Shown piece by piece: positions 36,655-48,099 of a stretch of DNA of 64,000 nucleotides. Origin of the DNA: Tetraselmis striata. Taxonomy: Eukaryota > Chlorophyta > Chlorodendrophyceae > Chlorodendrales > Chlorodendraceae. Numbering within the stretch: position 1 is the stretch's first letter; the number at the start of each line of letters is the position of its first letter. The DNA is taken from the NCBI GenBank assembly GCA_006384855.1, contig VCJN01003570.1, positions 1 through 64,000 of the forward strand, written 5' to 3'. A program made the position numbers and the translations under genes. The notes beneath the pieces were generated by a model that was not told the origin of the DNA, ran no database searches, and saw only the letters and a program-made list of their open reading frames with translations.

Positions 36655-37160
36655 GCCATGCTATTCAGCGACTTGGTGACCCGCAACCGTGCGACGGGGC
36701 TCGACCTGCGCCGCAGCCGTCTGTTTTTGAACCCGGTCCGTACCCTCAGTCCCAAGCTCGGGGTACACACATCACCTCTTGACGTTCGGGCGGTGACCCA
36801 GCGCGCCCCTATGCCAACTGCCGCCGCTCCGGCAGGGGTGAGCAAAGTCAAACTCACCACTAACACGGGATCCGACACGAAACTCGACGTAGCCAGTACC
36901 ATGCACCTGTTAAGCGACATGGTGACCCGCAACAGTGCGACGGGGCTCGACCTGCGCCGCAGGTGTATGTTTTTGACCCCGGTCCGTACCCTCAGTCCCA
37001 AGCATGGGGTACACACATGAACTCACGACGTTCGGGCGGTAACCCGGGGCGCCCATATGCCAACTGCCGGCGCTCCGGCCGGGGTGAGCAGAGCCAGACT
37101 CACCACTAACACGGGATCCGACACGAAACTCGTCGTAGCCAATACCATGCACCTACATAG
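36655..37160 (+). repeat. 246-bp tandem repeat that keeps reading frame (82-residue unit)
   Basis: The unit starts at 36659 (ATGCTATTCAGCGAC) and repeats at 36905 and partially at 37151. As 246 is divisible by three, a frame opened at about 36529 reads repeated VTRN.ATGLDLRR...F.NPVRTLSPK.GVHT segments until a TGA at 37018-37020. It may be a decayed repetitive structural protein of a mobile element. No known domain. Confidence 0.6.
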
Positions 37161-37746
37161 GCGGGAGAGGATGGCGACTATTCACCAACCGGCGCAGACT
37201 GCAGCCGACCAGACGGCGATGCACCACGGCTAGCTCCCCCGGGAGCTCCCGCCACCACCAACTAGCCCGCTACAAGCGGCACACCCCCGCCGGCGACGGC
37301 AGCCCCTCAAGACAAGGAGATAAACGACGACGAACCGCCACCGGAAGTCGCCCAGCCGGCGACAAGCGTCGATCCCGCCCCGCACCCCGAGCCGGCTCCA
37401 CCGGCCGCACCCCAAGCCCCCACCGCGAAAGGATAGGCCTCGAAGGCCACCGCCCCCCTCGAGCGTACCTCCACAACCAGCACACCAGCACATGCTTCCT
37501 GCCTGGCCCAGCTCGCGGCCGAGGCCCACCGCCTCCGTCGCCCCCTGCGCCGGACGATCCCCTTACAACAGCCGGTTGGCCGTCTGCTGATATTCTCCGC
37601 CAGCAAACAAGGCGCCCAACCCCAAGCCAGACGCACGCCCGCGACTAACAGCGCCCCAACCCAAGAACTACGGACATTTTTAGCCGATATGCCCGGAATT
37701 GTATACTTGTCGAATTTACCCGTACTATTCCCCCTCAATTATTATC
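37160..37746. other. Proline/arginine-rich low-complexity region, no supported gene
   Basis: GC-rich text translating to Pro/Arg/Ala in all frames. CCCCAAGCCAGACGCACGCCCGCGACT at about 37619 repeats 3884-3912. No clear coding evidence. Confidence 0.4.
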
Positions 37747-38143
37747 CAGCGAAGCGTCGATTTTTCGGCGGTGAGCTCTATTGCCGTACGGGTACCCGTA
37801 TAGTGCAGCGGATCGGGCCTATAGGTGCATGACTAAAGCGCTTATCTACTGGCATGTATTACTAAGTACTATAATCCACCCACCCACCCGCCCACCCGCC
37901 CACCCACCCACGGTCCTTAATTACACAGCTGTCCGATTGCGATCTCACGGCTGGGAGGTACTGGAACTGGTACTCGCTACTTGCTGCTGGTAATGGAAAA
38001 AAAACTCTGGTACTTTAAAGCGCTGGCAATGCAAACGCTCGCTGCTGGTATTTCAAAGCCCTGGCAATGCAATTCATGGAAATGTAGGCCAGTGATATAG
38101 AACACGCTATTTTAAAATTTTCTGAAAAATCGACGCATCGCTG
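37747..38143. mobile_element. Possible MITE with CAGCG ends
   Basis: The left end CAGCGAAGCGTCGATTTTTC (37747-37766) pairs with the reverse complement of the right end CAGCGATGCGTCGATTTTTC (38124-38143), 19 of 20 matching, 397 bp apart. The interior is non-coding, with a (CCCACCCG)n run at 37876-37913. CAG-type ends and the size suit an hAT-like MITE, but no 8-bp target duplication is evident. Confidence 0.5.
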
Positions 38144-38930
38144 ATTCAATTGTCAAGTTACTTCGTATAAAGTGTATCGCCCGACCCGCGGGCTTGGTAC
38201 ATGCACTAGACGAAGTCATCGTGCCATTAAACGCAGTGTACTTTGCAAAAAAAATACATGGAGGGCATTGTAGCCCCCACCCCACCAAGCTAGCCGGCTC
38301 AGTGGTATATAAATACTAAGCACCATGTAGCTATTCCTGTTAGCTCCCCTCCCCCATCACACCTCAGTAGCAACAGGTGGGACGCCTCTGGCTGCCTTAG
38401 CGTGCCTGCTGAGCTCTGAATGGGATGGATGTGACTTAGATAGGGACAACAGGGGGGCGCTGTTGTCTTGGCTATAGCTTGGCGATGGACGGAGGGGCTA
38501 AGAAACATAAGAGGATGGCCGATCGCTTGAGCTAAGATAACACTTCGTGTTCCCCACTTCGGTTCCGAGCCCCCTAAGTCCCCTGGCACGTCATAAAGAC
38601 CATGCGCCGATGACTAATCGCACCGAGGATAGACCGTTGCAGCGGCGGCCCTACGCCACGACGCCTGGGCTTGGTAACATCACCTACCCCACGCGCCACC
38701 GACCATATTGCCTGGATAAATTTGTCGGCGCCGGTGTCTAGGGATCCCCCCCCCCCCCCCCCCCCCTCCCGTGGGCCGGCCGTCTGCATGTGGGTCATCT
38801 AGGGGGGCAAGCACCGCGAGCATATTAGCTGTGACGAAATCGTGGAACGGCTTCGGCCATTCAGAGGGAGAGTCGCCGTGGGCAAGTTTGGGAATGGACC
38901 TTGCAGCTAGGCGTTCATGCCTGGGAGGTG
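38144..38930. other. Spacer, no gene recognised
   Basis: Mixed sequence with a C-run at about 38746-38766. No coding evidence. Confidence 0.4.
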
Positions 38931-39870
38931 GACATGTATCCTCACGGATGGTGCCCATAGGGAAAGTTGACATGACAGGGAAGTGATCGGAGGTGTCCCA
39001 AGAGTAGTCCACCCATGCCGAGGGCGAGACAAGGGGGGGGGAGAGACTATGGTGGGAGGTCATGCGATGAAGTGGTCGAGAACGCGGCAGCTGCCCCTCT
39101 GACAAGTACCGCGTTCGCGCGACGATACATTCCGCGGCCACATGGGATTTCCGCCGGGAAGGCACCGCCAACGCCTGACTAGAGCCGCCAACTCCCTTTC
39201 ATCCATGTTCCAATCCCCCCCCCCCCCCCCCCACCACCACCACGATCATATCCCTCGGAAAACTCGTACGTAGCCGCGCCAACTCTTCGCGCAGGCGGTC
39301 CCGATACCGACAGCTCGCACCCGATACGGCGACCGAACTAACACACAACACCCACGTTCCGATGCAACGCGGTCACCAAACGAATAATGGTCAGAGTACC
39401 CATGAAAACGCACTCGCATATTGGTCGCCCTATCCATGGTCTCTTGAACGAGCATAACCTTTTACCAAACACCCTCACATCTACGGATCGCTTGATCAGC
39501 GGCGCGCCAACATCCTCCACCTTAGAAGACATCCCTTTATCATTAAGCGTCGCAACGCACAAGTGGGCGGGCATGGGATGGAGGGAAGGGGGAGGGCGAG
39601 GGGTGGAGAGGAGACATGGGGAGGGCGGGCGATGTGGCAATCCTAGTACGAGCGGTGTTCCCGCAAGCACCACCCCCACCGGCATGCAAAACGTTGCAAA
39701 CGCTCGCGGACATGCGCACCCTGCCCTTGGGTATAATACACATCAAAGCGCACTAGCCCATCCCGTTGCAACACACGATCGATCTTCGGAATGGCCGAGG
39801 GCCGGCCATTAAACGCGTGATCGACGCGGTTCCAAAAGGCAGGTAGTGGCGACATGTCCCCCCAACAACA
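38930..39870 (-). pseudogene. APE-type endonuclease fragments of a non-LTR retrotransposon, rearranged
   Basis: Minus-strand pieces: HLCVATLNDKGMSSKVEDVG (near 39560-39500; start of an APE endonuclease), MLVQETMDRATNM...RGCCVLVRSPYR (39455-39246; the QE box), and WDTSDHFPVMSTF (near 38995-38960; the SDH catalytic box). A GDMSPLPAFWNRVDHAFNG segment resembling the GDFN box lies at about 39860-39780, upstream of the domain start rather than inside it, so order is disturbed or two copies overlap. Frame changes and a C-run (39216-39232) confirm decay. Confidence 0.65.
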
Positions 39871-39899
39871 CACACGACGCAGGGACGGCCCAACGCCCC

Positions 39900-42800
39900 C
39901 GGCCAGGTGCCCAACCATCCAAAGGCGAACCCCCCACGGCTGTGCTACCGGTGGCGCGCGGCTGCCCACATCGGGGCCAACCATACCGGAGCTACGGTTA
40001 TGTCATACCAGGCGGGAAAACTCGGTAATGCGGTAGGGTCCTGGCAAACATTCCCTAGCGCGATATATAAGGGTTACGGCTCCCCGAGTCGCCGGCCGGA
40101 CAAGGCCAACAGCACGGGGGCGGATACCGCTCGGTTCCGGGCTAGTTTTCACGCGATTGGGGCTCCAAGGCCTGCCAGTTTGACCGCGGGCGGGCGGACG
40201 GGGGGGCAATCTTGCCTGCGGAGCGGAGCCGGGATGCACCGGGAAGTGTTGTCCCGACCTCGTGGCGCACTTTCCTGTCCTTTGCTGCCCTCGCATGTCA
40301 TGTTCGACCTGGCATCCCGGCGGGGGGGGGGGGGGGGGAGGGGCTGAGGGGGCTCGACGCAGGCAATTAGTCGGTTAGTCCCCTAACCGCGCGACCGATC
40401 GCGGGATCCTCGCCGCCACACGCAACCGCGACGACCGGTAACACCCCCGAAGCTGCACGGCTAGTCCCGAGGAAGGGCCGTTGGAGTGCTGATGACCGGT
40501 TGGCTGGCTGCCTGGCTGGCGCTGGGGTGCTGGGGACGGCTGGCATGCTGGTAGTGGGCAGGAGGGCGGTCGACTCGGGGGAGCGGGCAGTGTCGCGGGT
40601 ACTTAAGGGCAGTACTGCGCTTAACACATGGGCAAAGCGGCTGAGAAGTGAGAAGTGCATGCCGTGTCTTATTGTCACAATGGCGCGTAGGCGCGCAGAG
40701 GCCGGCGGAGCCTCTCCCCCCCCCCCCCCCCCCCCCCCCTCCCCCCATTTGTGGATCCAAGGTTTTTAACGTTTTTGCGGACACGGATACGAACATTTTG
40801 ACGAGGGCGTTGTTCCACCGCGGGCAGTCACGCGCAAAGGCTTTGACTTGTACCTTGGTGCGCCGCTGGTATCCCGCTCGCCTAGTGCTAGGGTCCAACG
40901 CTGTGACCTAACCCAGTCCGGCCCGCCGTAGTTGTACCGTGCATGTGCTGGAACTTAATTTTTGGACGACGCACTCCCACCACCTCCGCCCTTGCACGGC
41001 AGCACTTGGTCGCGCAATACCCGGCATGCACTGACACCCGATACACCTCCTCGCGACACTTATTGTATGGATGGACGGTTTGGACTCGCCGCGACTCGCA
41101 CCTCACCGGGAAGGGGGGAAGGGAGGAAGGGAGGGGGCAAGGCATGCTTTCTCCGGTGCCAGCCGCCGCCCCCGGTCCACCAATTCAAGGTATGGACCGT
41201 CCGTGCCCCCCATGCTCCCTGCGACTGACCCCCCATGGAGATTGTGTCGAATCGCCCATTCCGCTGGGGCTTGGGAAGTCCACGAACGCGCGACGTGGCT
41301 GTCAGTGTTCAGCGCGGGGGGTGTCGTGGCGGATGCCATATGTCTTCGGGGGGAAACCGATCGTGCCGATACACCGTGCCCCCCTCCCGAGAGGGGGCCC
41401 TCCCTAGAGAGGCCTCCCGAAAGATGCCCCACCCCATAGGGTCTTGATGACATTCCAAAATGAATCGAAGCGCCGCCATGTATCTTGCAGACCGAAATGA
41501 CACAAGCTAGGACGACATGCAGATGGAAACGGACAATCGATCTCCCCGCCGTCGAGGCGGTCGCCCTCGCCACTCTGGACTAGGCGGTCTAACTGTGACC
41601 GGTGCGAAGCGCACCCGATATGTGAGGGCGTTTTCGAAAGTGTTGGCTCCAAGTTGCACGAGGCGCACCGGCGCGTGGAGATATAGTTCGTGGGCGTTAT
41701 ATTCGACCCAATCAGTCAACGCACGGAGAGCCTTGCGTTTGTGGATTGGAGGGGGTATGGGGCGGTGCCGGCCCCGAGGATTGGATCCCTGTGTTGTATG
41801 AGCACAACCAACGGTTATAAATGTTGCGGAAGTAAGCATGCGATACGCCGTCCCATGAGTTTGAGCCCTTGGACTTCCACGATATACATGCTGGCGGCCG
41901 GGACGTACAAGCAAGTACATGTTCCAGCACGATGCCGCAAAGGCAGCAACACGGACCAAACTCTCGGAACACCTACCCCCCCCCTCCCCCCCCCCCCCCC
42001 CCCCCCCCCGCGGATAGGACCGCCAAATACAAGCACTACAAAGCCTAACCTAAAACCGCACATATAATGCGCAGGTTGGCCCGCTCTGGGCAGTCGGCCT
42101 TGAGACATGGGAGGATGCTCTGGCAGCCCAACGACGAAACGGCGCCCCCTTTACCGCCTCAAATCAGTCGCAAAGATTACCATAGCCGCCCCATCCAAAC
42201 CCCATCCACAATCCGGTCCGCCCTCCTGAAGCCAATACTTACCCTATCGCAAATTCTCAAACTACCAAGAGGGACCTTACCCCCGCAGCCCTACCCCTCC
42301 CCAGACATGCGTCAACTCCAGATACACAACTCATGGTTGCCTGTTCTTCCGCGCACCGCGCACCGCCCACAACTCGCCCTGCCGGTCCTACACCCCCAGC
42401 ACGCCCCGGCCTAGGCCCGCACGGCCCTGTTCCGCACGCAACCCCTCACAGTCCATGCAACTCCCTTACCATCCAGCGATGTGACCCGAATCACCTCAAC
42501 GGCCCGAGGACCAAATGGCGTCAACCAACACCTCGTCCACTGGGCCCCGGAAATCCTCACCCTTGCAGAAATCAACGGCCATAAGCACATGTTGAGCTTC
42601 ATCCCGGCCTCGTGCACACCCATCACACAAGACCGCCTTCCGCCAAGAGAAGTGAAAAACACCGGTCGTCGTCAATGTACCCACTGACACCTCCTATCAA
42701 TAGGCATACTCTGGAACTGCCCAGTCACAGGGTTCCACAACGTGGTCCACCCTGCTTGCGTCCTTGCCACGGATGCCAGATGTGCCAAATGCGTAATCAA

Positions 42801-43140
42801 AAACCATATCAGGACGACATCAAACGCCTATTCGAGATGCAGTGGGAACTAGCATGGCAATTAGCCGAATCCATTATGGATACAGAATCAGGACCACGCG
42901 CGCTCAATGCAATTCAAACCATTGCTTTCGAACCATACTCGAATCCCCGGAATTCTCCCCCGCTCAACCGGCCACGTAGCCCCCCCCGCCCCCCCCCCCC
43001 CCCCCCCCCCCCAAATAAAATAAAAACCAAGTGGATGAAATCAAACTCGCCACCATCAACCCGGACCTTGACTCCCTGCCCACGGGGGAATTCTACTTCA
43101 GCGTCTGGGACGCGCGCATCAACTAGTACTTCAAAAGCCG
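39900..43140. other. Repeat debris without supported genes
   Basis: G- or C-runs at about 40321-40339, 40717-40746, 41977-42010 and 42980-43012. Several frames (for example 42612-43277 with CHGCQMCQM) look protein-like, but none shows a recognisable domain. Probably further retroelement remains. Confidence 0.4.
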
Positions 43141-43202
43141 GACGGCACAGCCTCGTGTACCCTCGACCGCCGACGGAAAAAGGGCAAATATCGAGTCAAA
43201 AT

Positions 43203-43279
43203 GGGGACATTTACGGACTCGAAAATGTGCCCCCCTTAACTCGGTTTTTGCACCCCCCAAGGGGGTGCAAAAACTGAGT
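43203..43279. repeat. Twin hairpins at an element border
   Basis: First hairpin: GGGGACATTT (43203-43212) against AAATGTGCCCC (43223-43233). Second: 19-bp arms 43239-43257 and 43261-43279 (ACTCGGTTTTTGCACCCCC and its near-perfect complement), loop CAA. A related pair occurs at 49716-49793. Confidence 0.8.
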
Positions 43280-43545
43280 AACGCCCAATACCGTACGAAT
43301 GTACTGTGAAACTGGCCTTTCACACATTCTTGCCAACACTGTACGAGGTACCCTTCACCTATACTGCACTATGTACTACGCATCTGTCCACCGCCCCTTG
43401 ATGAGATGCGTCGCTACCAGTCCATGCTAACCGTTTTTGCCTCGAATGCTACTCCGTCGCTGTGCTTTTCACTCTTCTATCACTCGCAAGCACCCTCGCG
43501 CTTTTGTTTAGGGAGGCATCTTCACGCATCTTGGTTCACAAAAGC

Positions 43546-43857
43546 ATGGCAGACCATCCTCGCAAAGGAAAACGCACCTCTGCCCGGTTGAAGACTCCGG
43601 TGGCGGGGGCATCTGCAGCTGCGCTTGGTTTCGAGCCAACGACGGCTCACGACGCACTGCTAGTGACCCCCATGGCGCAAGATTCTCCGCAGATGCACTT
43701 GCGTTCGGGCAGGAGGGCGTGTCAGGCTCCAATACCCACGACTCAGCCCAAAAGGCCTCTGCAACCGAGCGGTGGGCAACATCGGAGCGGACCGCCATGG
43801 CCTTGCTTGGTACGGCGGAGATTCGCAGCCTTTGGCCGAGCCGGGGCCTCAGCCTAA
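43546..43857 (+). CDS. Unrecognised ORF, possibly ORF1 of a retroelement
   Basis: The ATG at 43546 opens MADHPRKGKRTSARLKTPVA and the frame runs to 43857. It is basic, without known motif. It precedes duplicated segments that occur three times between 44360 and 49560. A following frame (44054-44269) contains a long Glu run from a (GAG)n microsatellite at about 44084-44140. Confidence 0.3.
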   Translation: MADHPRKGKRTSARLKTPVAGASAAALGFEPTTAHDALLVTPMAQDSPQMHLRSGRRACQAPIPTTQPKRPLQPSGGQHRSGPPWPCLVRRRFAAFGRAGASA

Positions 43858-44359
43858 CCCCCAGCCTCGAGGCGTGCCACCTTTGGACCCACTCCCCGGA
43901 GCGACTCCAACGGTACGCGGACTCGCATCTTCGTTAGCATAACTCATCTCGGCGCCGTGGGCTGCGTTAAGCGCACCTCGCCATCGCGCATCTCAGGGAT
44001 CTCAACCCACGCAGACCGATGTCGAACAGTCTGGAGCCGGTCTAGGTGAACCTTTGGCCACGATTCATGAGGATGAGCACGGACATGAAGAGGAGGAGGA
44101 GGAGGAGGAGGAGAAGGAGGAGGAGGAGGAGGAGGAGGGGCCCATTACTGTCGGAGGGTGTCCGCCTGGACAAACGAGCTCCGCCACAAGCGCCACAAGT
44201 GGGAGCAAAATGGTAACCCCTCGCCCCTTGTCAACAAAACCTCAAACGTGTGCGCATCTTCGCGCGTGAGGGAAAAGATTCTCACACGCCCCCCCCTCCC
44301 TACATAGACCATCTCCACGACCCCCCTTCAACAAGAAGCGCCACTTGTCGACCCAATGC

Positions 44360-45140
44360 TCGGCGAAAACTGTGAAACACTGTGGCTACTCGATTCGCAG
44401 CGTGCGCGAATGGCACAACGACTACGAGATGCGGCGCGGCATTCAACAAATCAAGAACAAACGCTTCACGAAGTCCACCAACACCTGCCAGCCCTGCCAA
44501 GGCAGCTCGGCACCCCGCACCGTCTTGGTCGACAACCGCTACTACCAGGTCGTAGCGGCAACTCGTTAGGCTGGCGGGTCCTCCAAGCCCGCATCTCAAC
44601 CACCGCCAGCGGGGTCCGGTGGAGATGGTTCCCAAAACGGCGCTGCAGCAGGTCTCTTCGAGCGTCGAGCAGCTCCGCCCCTCCCCCAAGCAAGCTTGGT
44701 CCCTCGGTGACTGCCAAGCCGCCGAGTGAGCCTCAGCCTTCGAGAGCGACGAAGCGCTCGCACGGTGCGTTGAGCACAGCAGGCAAGACCACTTTGTCGC
44801 CCATGAAGCTGCGTAGGAAGCGTTCCGAGAAGCGCGGGCCGAGTCCTCCTTTGAAGATGGCGAAAGAATTGGAGGCCGACGACCCCCTAAGCCGAAACGC
44901 GAAACCCGGTCAAGCCGCCAGGCGCCTTCGGGTGCCGCTGCTGGAAGTCGCCTTGCCACATCTTCCCATGGCGGTGCCCCATCTCTGCGTCCCCGACCCA
45001 CATCTCCGCCCAAAAAGCCCTCATCTCGGGACGCAAAGCCCGTAACGCCGCATGCGCGGACATCTCGGCCTCCTACTAAATGTATCTCTCGTGTACAAAC
45101 CCGTGTATTGTCGCTCCTAGCTCTACTTGTAACGCTGCCC
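44360..45140 (+). repeat. Segmental duplication, copy 1
   Basis: Contains KTVKHCGYSIRSVREW..., VLVDNRYYQVVAATR and the Pro/Ser-rich AGGSSKPASQPPP segment, found again at 47450-47880 and 49220-49560. It ends with TCTCTCGTGTACAAACCCGTGTATTGTCGCTCCTAG, which is the theme of the 290-bp array at 48100-49150. The coding status is unclear; frames are broken at similar places. Confidence 0.6.
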
Positions 45141-45621
45141 TGTCCAAGGAGCCCTTTGTCGTTGTCACGTCGCCTTGGTTCACTCACATGGATGTCCTCC
45201 TACCGTTGCTGGCGGCCTCCAAGGCGGAAATCTATCGCGTGCAGATTCCGAGCACCTACTTGACGCAAGGGCCCCTCCCGCGAATGATCTACCTCGACAG
45301 CCTGTTGACAGCGAATCGTGTACTTTTCATCGCGTCAAAGCACCCAAGAAACCCCGAAACCAACGGACGCGCCTTGTGGTTGGTCGTCGGAAGAGATTCG
45401 GCGACTTTTAGAGCGCACCTCTCGGAGCACCTCGGCAAGCAACGTGAGTTCGTGTCTGGTCCGTGACAAGGGATTCATGCAGCTTGAAATTCGCTGCCAT
45501 AGCTCCCTGGACAATACCTCATTAATCATAGTCAACGATCATAACAAATCATTCTCAACCGCAGATAAGAGTTGAATCGACTCCTGTCCGTCGATTTCAC
45601 AAACCGCACTTCCTTTGCTAG
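45141..45621 (+). other. Continuation of unrecognised element, no confirmed gene
   Basis: An open frame (45080-45466) reads WFTHMDVLLPLLAASKAEIY and RALWLVVGRDSATFRAHLSE. It is protein-like but unrecognised; possibly part of the duplicated element. Confidence 0.3.
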
Positions 45622-46138
45622 TGCGGCCGGGACAGCGGGGCGCCAACGCGCCGCGGCCGGGGCAGCGGGGCGCCAACGCGCCGCGGCCGGGGCAGCGGGG
45701 CGCCAACGCGCCGCGGCCGGGGCAGCGGGGCGCCAACGCGCCGCGGCCGGGGCAGCGGGGCGCCAACGCGCCGCGGCCGGGGCAGCGGGGCGCCAACGCG
45801 CCGCGGCCGGCGCAGCGGGGCGCCAACGCGCCGCGGCCGGCGCAGCGGGGCGCCAACGCGCCGCGGCCGGCGCAGCGGGGCGCCAACGCGCCGCGGCCGG
45901 CGCAGCGGGGCGCCAACGCGCCGCGGCCGGCGCAGCGGGGCGCCAACGCGCCGCGGCCGGCGCAGCGGGGCGCCAACGCGCCGCGGCCGGCGCAGCGGGG
46001 CGCCAACGCGCCGCGGCCGGCGCAGCGGGGCACCAACGCGCCGCGGCCGGCGCAGCGGGGCGCCAACGCGCCGCGGCCGGCGCAGCGGGGCGCCAACGCG
46101 CCGCGGCCGGCGCAGCGGGGCGCCAACGCGCCGCGGGC
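45622..46138. repeat. 30-bp GC-rich minisatellite, 17 units
   Basis: The unit (GGCAGCGGGGCGCCAACGCG + CCGCGGCCGG) repeats 17 times. The first unit has GACAGC, the next five GGCAGC and the last eleven CGCAGC, with one CACC variant at about 46031. As 30 is divisible by three, all six frames are open, so the long frames here are artefacts of the repeat. Confidence 0.95.
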
Positions 46139-46150
46139 CGCGTTGGCGCC
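46119..46150. repeat. Hairpin at the minisatellite end
   Basis: GGCGCCAACGCG (46119-46130) and CGCGTTGGCGCC (46139-46150) are perfect 12-bp inverted arms with an 8-nt loop: a half unit in inverted orientation. Confidence 0.85.
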
Positions 46151-46159
46151 GCGGGCGGC

Positions 46160-47440
46160 GCATGTTGGTGGTTCATGCAGCCCCGCATACTTATAAATGG
46201 TTTGCAGCCATCCAGGCAATCAAAGCATGCTTAAAGGCAGCATCTGCGGTGCAGCGCTGCAGCAATCTGCGGCGTGTTGCCAGCAAATATCAAGCATTAG
46301 CCCTACTGCCTTGCAATCCGTATAGTATCGTCAAGCAGGTGCGTGTTTATATCCCTTTCATGCCATGCAGCCCCGCATACTTATAAATGGTTTGCAGCCA
46401 TCCAGGCGATTAAAACATGCCTTAAGGCAGCATCTGCGGTGCAGCGCTGCAGCAATCTGCGGCGTGCCGCCAGCAAATATAAGGTATTAGCCGTACTGCC
46501 TTGCAATATGTATAGTATCGTCAAGCCGGTGCGTGTTCACATCCCTTCTATGCAATGCAGCCCCGCATATTAATAAATGGGTTGCAGCCATCTAGGCAAA
46601 TGGCTGCAGCACTCTGCGGTGTGCCGCCAGCAAATATAAGGTATTAGCCGTACTGCCATGCAATCTGCATAGTATCGTCAAGCCGATGCGTGTTCACATC
46701 CCTTTCATGCCATGCAGCCCTGCACACTAATAAATGGGTTGCAGCCATCCAGGCGATTAAAACATGCCTTAAGGCAGCATCTGCGGTGCAGCGCTGCAGC
46801 ACTCTGCGGCGTGCCGCCAGCAAATATAAGGCAGTAGTGGTACTGCCTTGCAATCTGTATAGTATCGTCAAGCCGGTGCGTGTTCACATCCCTTCCATGC
46901 CATGCAGCCCCGCATACGAAATGGTCTGCAGCCATCTAGGCAAATGGCTGCAGCAATCTGCGGCGTGCCGCGAGCAAATATCAGGCATAAGTGGTACTGC
47001 CTTGCAAATCTGTATAGTATCGTCAAGCCGGTGCGTGTTCACATCCCTTCTATGCCATACAGCCCCGCATACTAAATAATTTGCAGCCATCTAGACAATT
47101 ACAGCATGCCTTAAGGCAGCATCTGCGGTTCAGTGCTGCAGCAATCTGCGGCGTGCCGCGAGCAAATATCAGGCATTAGTGGTACTGCCTTGCAAATCTG
47201 TATAGTATCGTCAAGCCGGTGCGTGTTCACATCCCTGCTATGCCATGCAGCCCCGCATACTAAATGGTTTGCAGCCATCTAGACAATTAGAGCACGCCTT
47301 AAGGCAGCATCTGCGGTGCAGCGCTGCAGCAATCTGCGGCGTGCCGCGAGCGAATACCAGGCATTAGTGGTACTGACTTGCAATCTGTATTGTATTGTAA
47401 AGCATATGGGCAAGTAAATCCCCTTTTATCATAAAATCCT
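46160..47440. repeat. Tandem array of about 190-bp (and about 156-bp) units, seven copies
   Basis: CCCCGCATAC (or a close variant) starts at about 46181, 46371, 46561, 46718, 46908, 47063 and 47251, so spacings are 190, 190, 157, 190, 155 and 188. The short units lack about 33 bp. Each unit has TATAAATGG- or TAAATGG-like text, GCAGCGCTGCAGCA and TATAGTATCGTCAAGC. The small ORFs are not conserved as protein. Confidence 0.9.
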
Positions 47441-47449
47441 CATACTGGA

Positions 47450-48060
47450 AGGTTGCCGAGCCAGCTCTTTACCCCCCACCGTCTTGGTCGACAATCGCTA
47501 CTACCAGGTCGTAGCGGCGCCGCGTCAGGCTGGCGGGTCCTCCAAGCCCGCATCTCAACCGCCGCCACCGGGGTCCGGCGGAGATGGCTCCCAAAACGGC
47601 GCTGCAGCAGGTCTCTTGATAGAGCTTCGAGCAGCTCCGCCCCTCCCCCGAGCAGGCTTGGTCCCTCGGAGACTGCCAAGCCGCCGAGTGAGCCTCAGCC
47701 TTCGAGAGCGACGAAGCGCCCGCACGGTGCGTTGAGCACGGGAGGCAAGAGCAGCTTGTCGCCCATTAAGCTGCGCAAGAAGCATTCCAAGGAGCGCGGG
47801 CCGAGTCCTCCTCCAAGATGGCGATAGAGCTGGAGGACGACGACCCTTCCAGGCGCCTAAGCCGAAACGCGAAGCCACGTCAAGCCATCAGGCGCCTTCG
47901 GGTGCCGCTGGTGGGAGTCGCAGGGCCATGTCTTCCCGTGGCGGTGCCGCATCTCCGCCTCCCCGACCCGCGTCTCCGCCTATGGAGGCAAGAGCAGCAG
48001 CTTGTCGCCCATTAAGCTGCGCAAGAAGCATTCCAAGAAGCGTGGGCCGACTCCTCCTTT
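47450..48060 (+). repeat. Segmental duplication, copy 2
   Basis: VLVDNRYYQVVAAPRQAGG onward matches copies at 44520 and 49400. GGCAAGAGCAGCTTGTCGCCCATTAAGCTGCGCAAGAAGCATTCCAA occurs twice inside it (about 47745 and 47989), an internal duplication. Confidence 0.65.
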
Positions 48061-48099
48061 TGGAAGAGCCTCAGGCCACCGCTGGCAACAATGACGAGC

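Noticed and set aside
37747-38143. Confident hAT-family assignment
   Set aside because: No 8-bp target duplication could be found at the borders, so only a MITE-like call is made.
44300-45187. 295-residue minus-strand ORF
   Set aside because: Antisense to the triplicated segment; rich in Arg/Ala/Ser and not preserved in the other two copies.
45539-46234. Five long overlapping ORFs of about 180-226 residues on both strands
   Set aside because: All are products of the 30-bp repeat, whose length is divisible by three and which lacks stops in any frame; no flanking coding signal.
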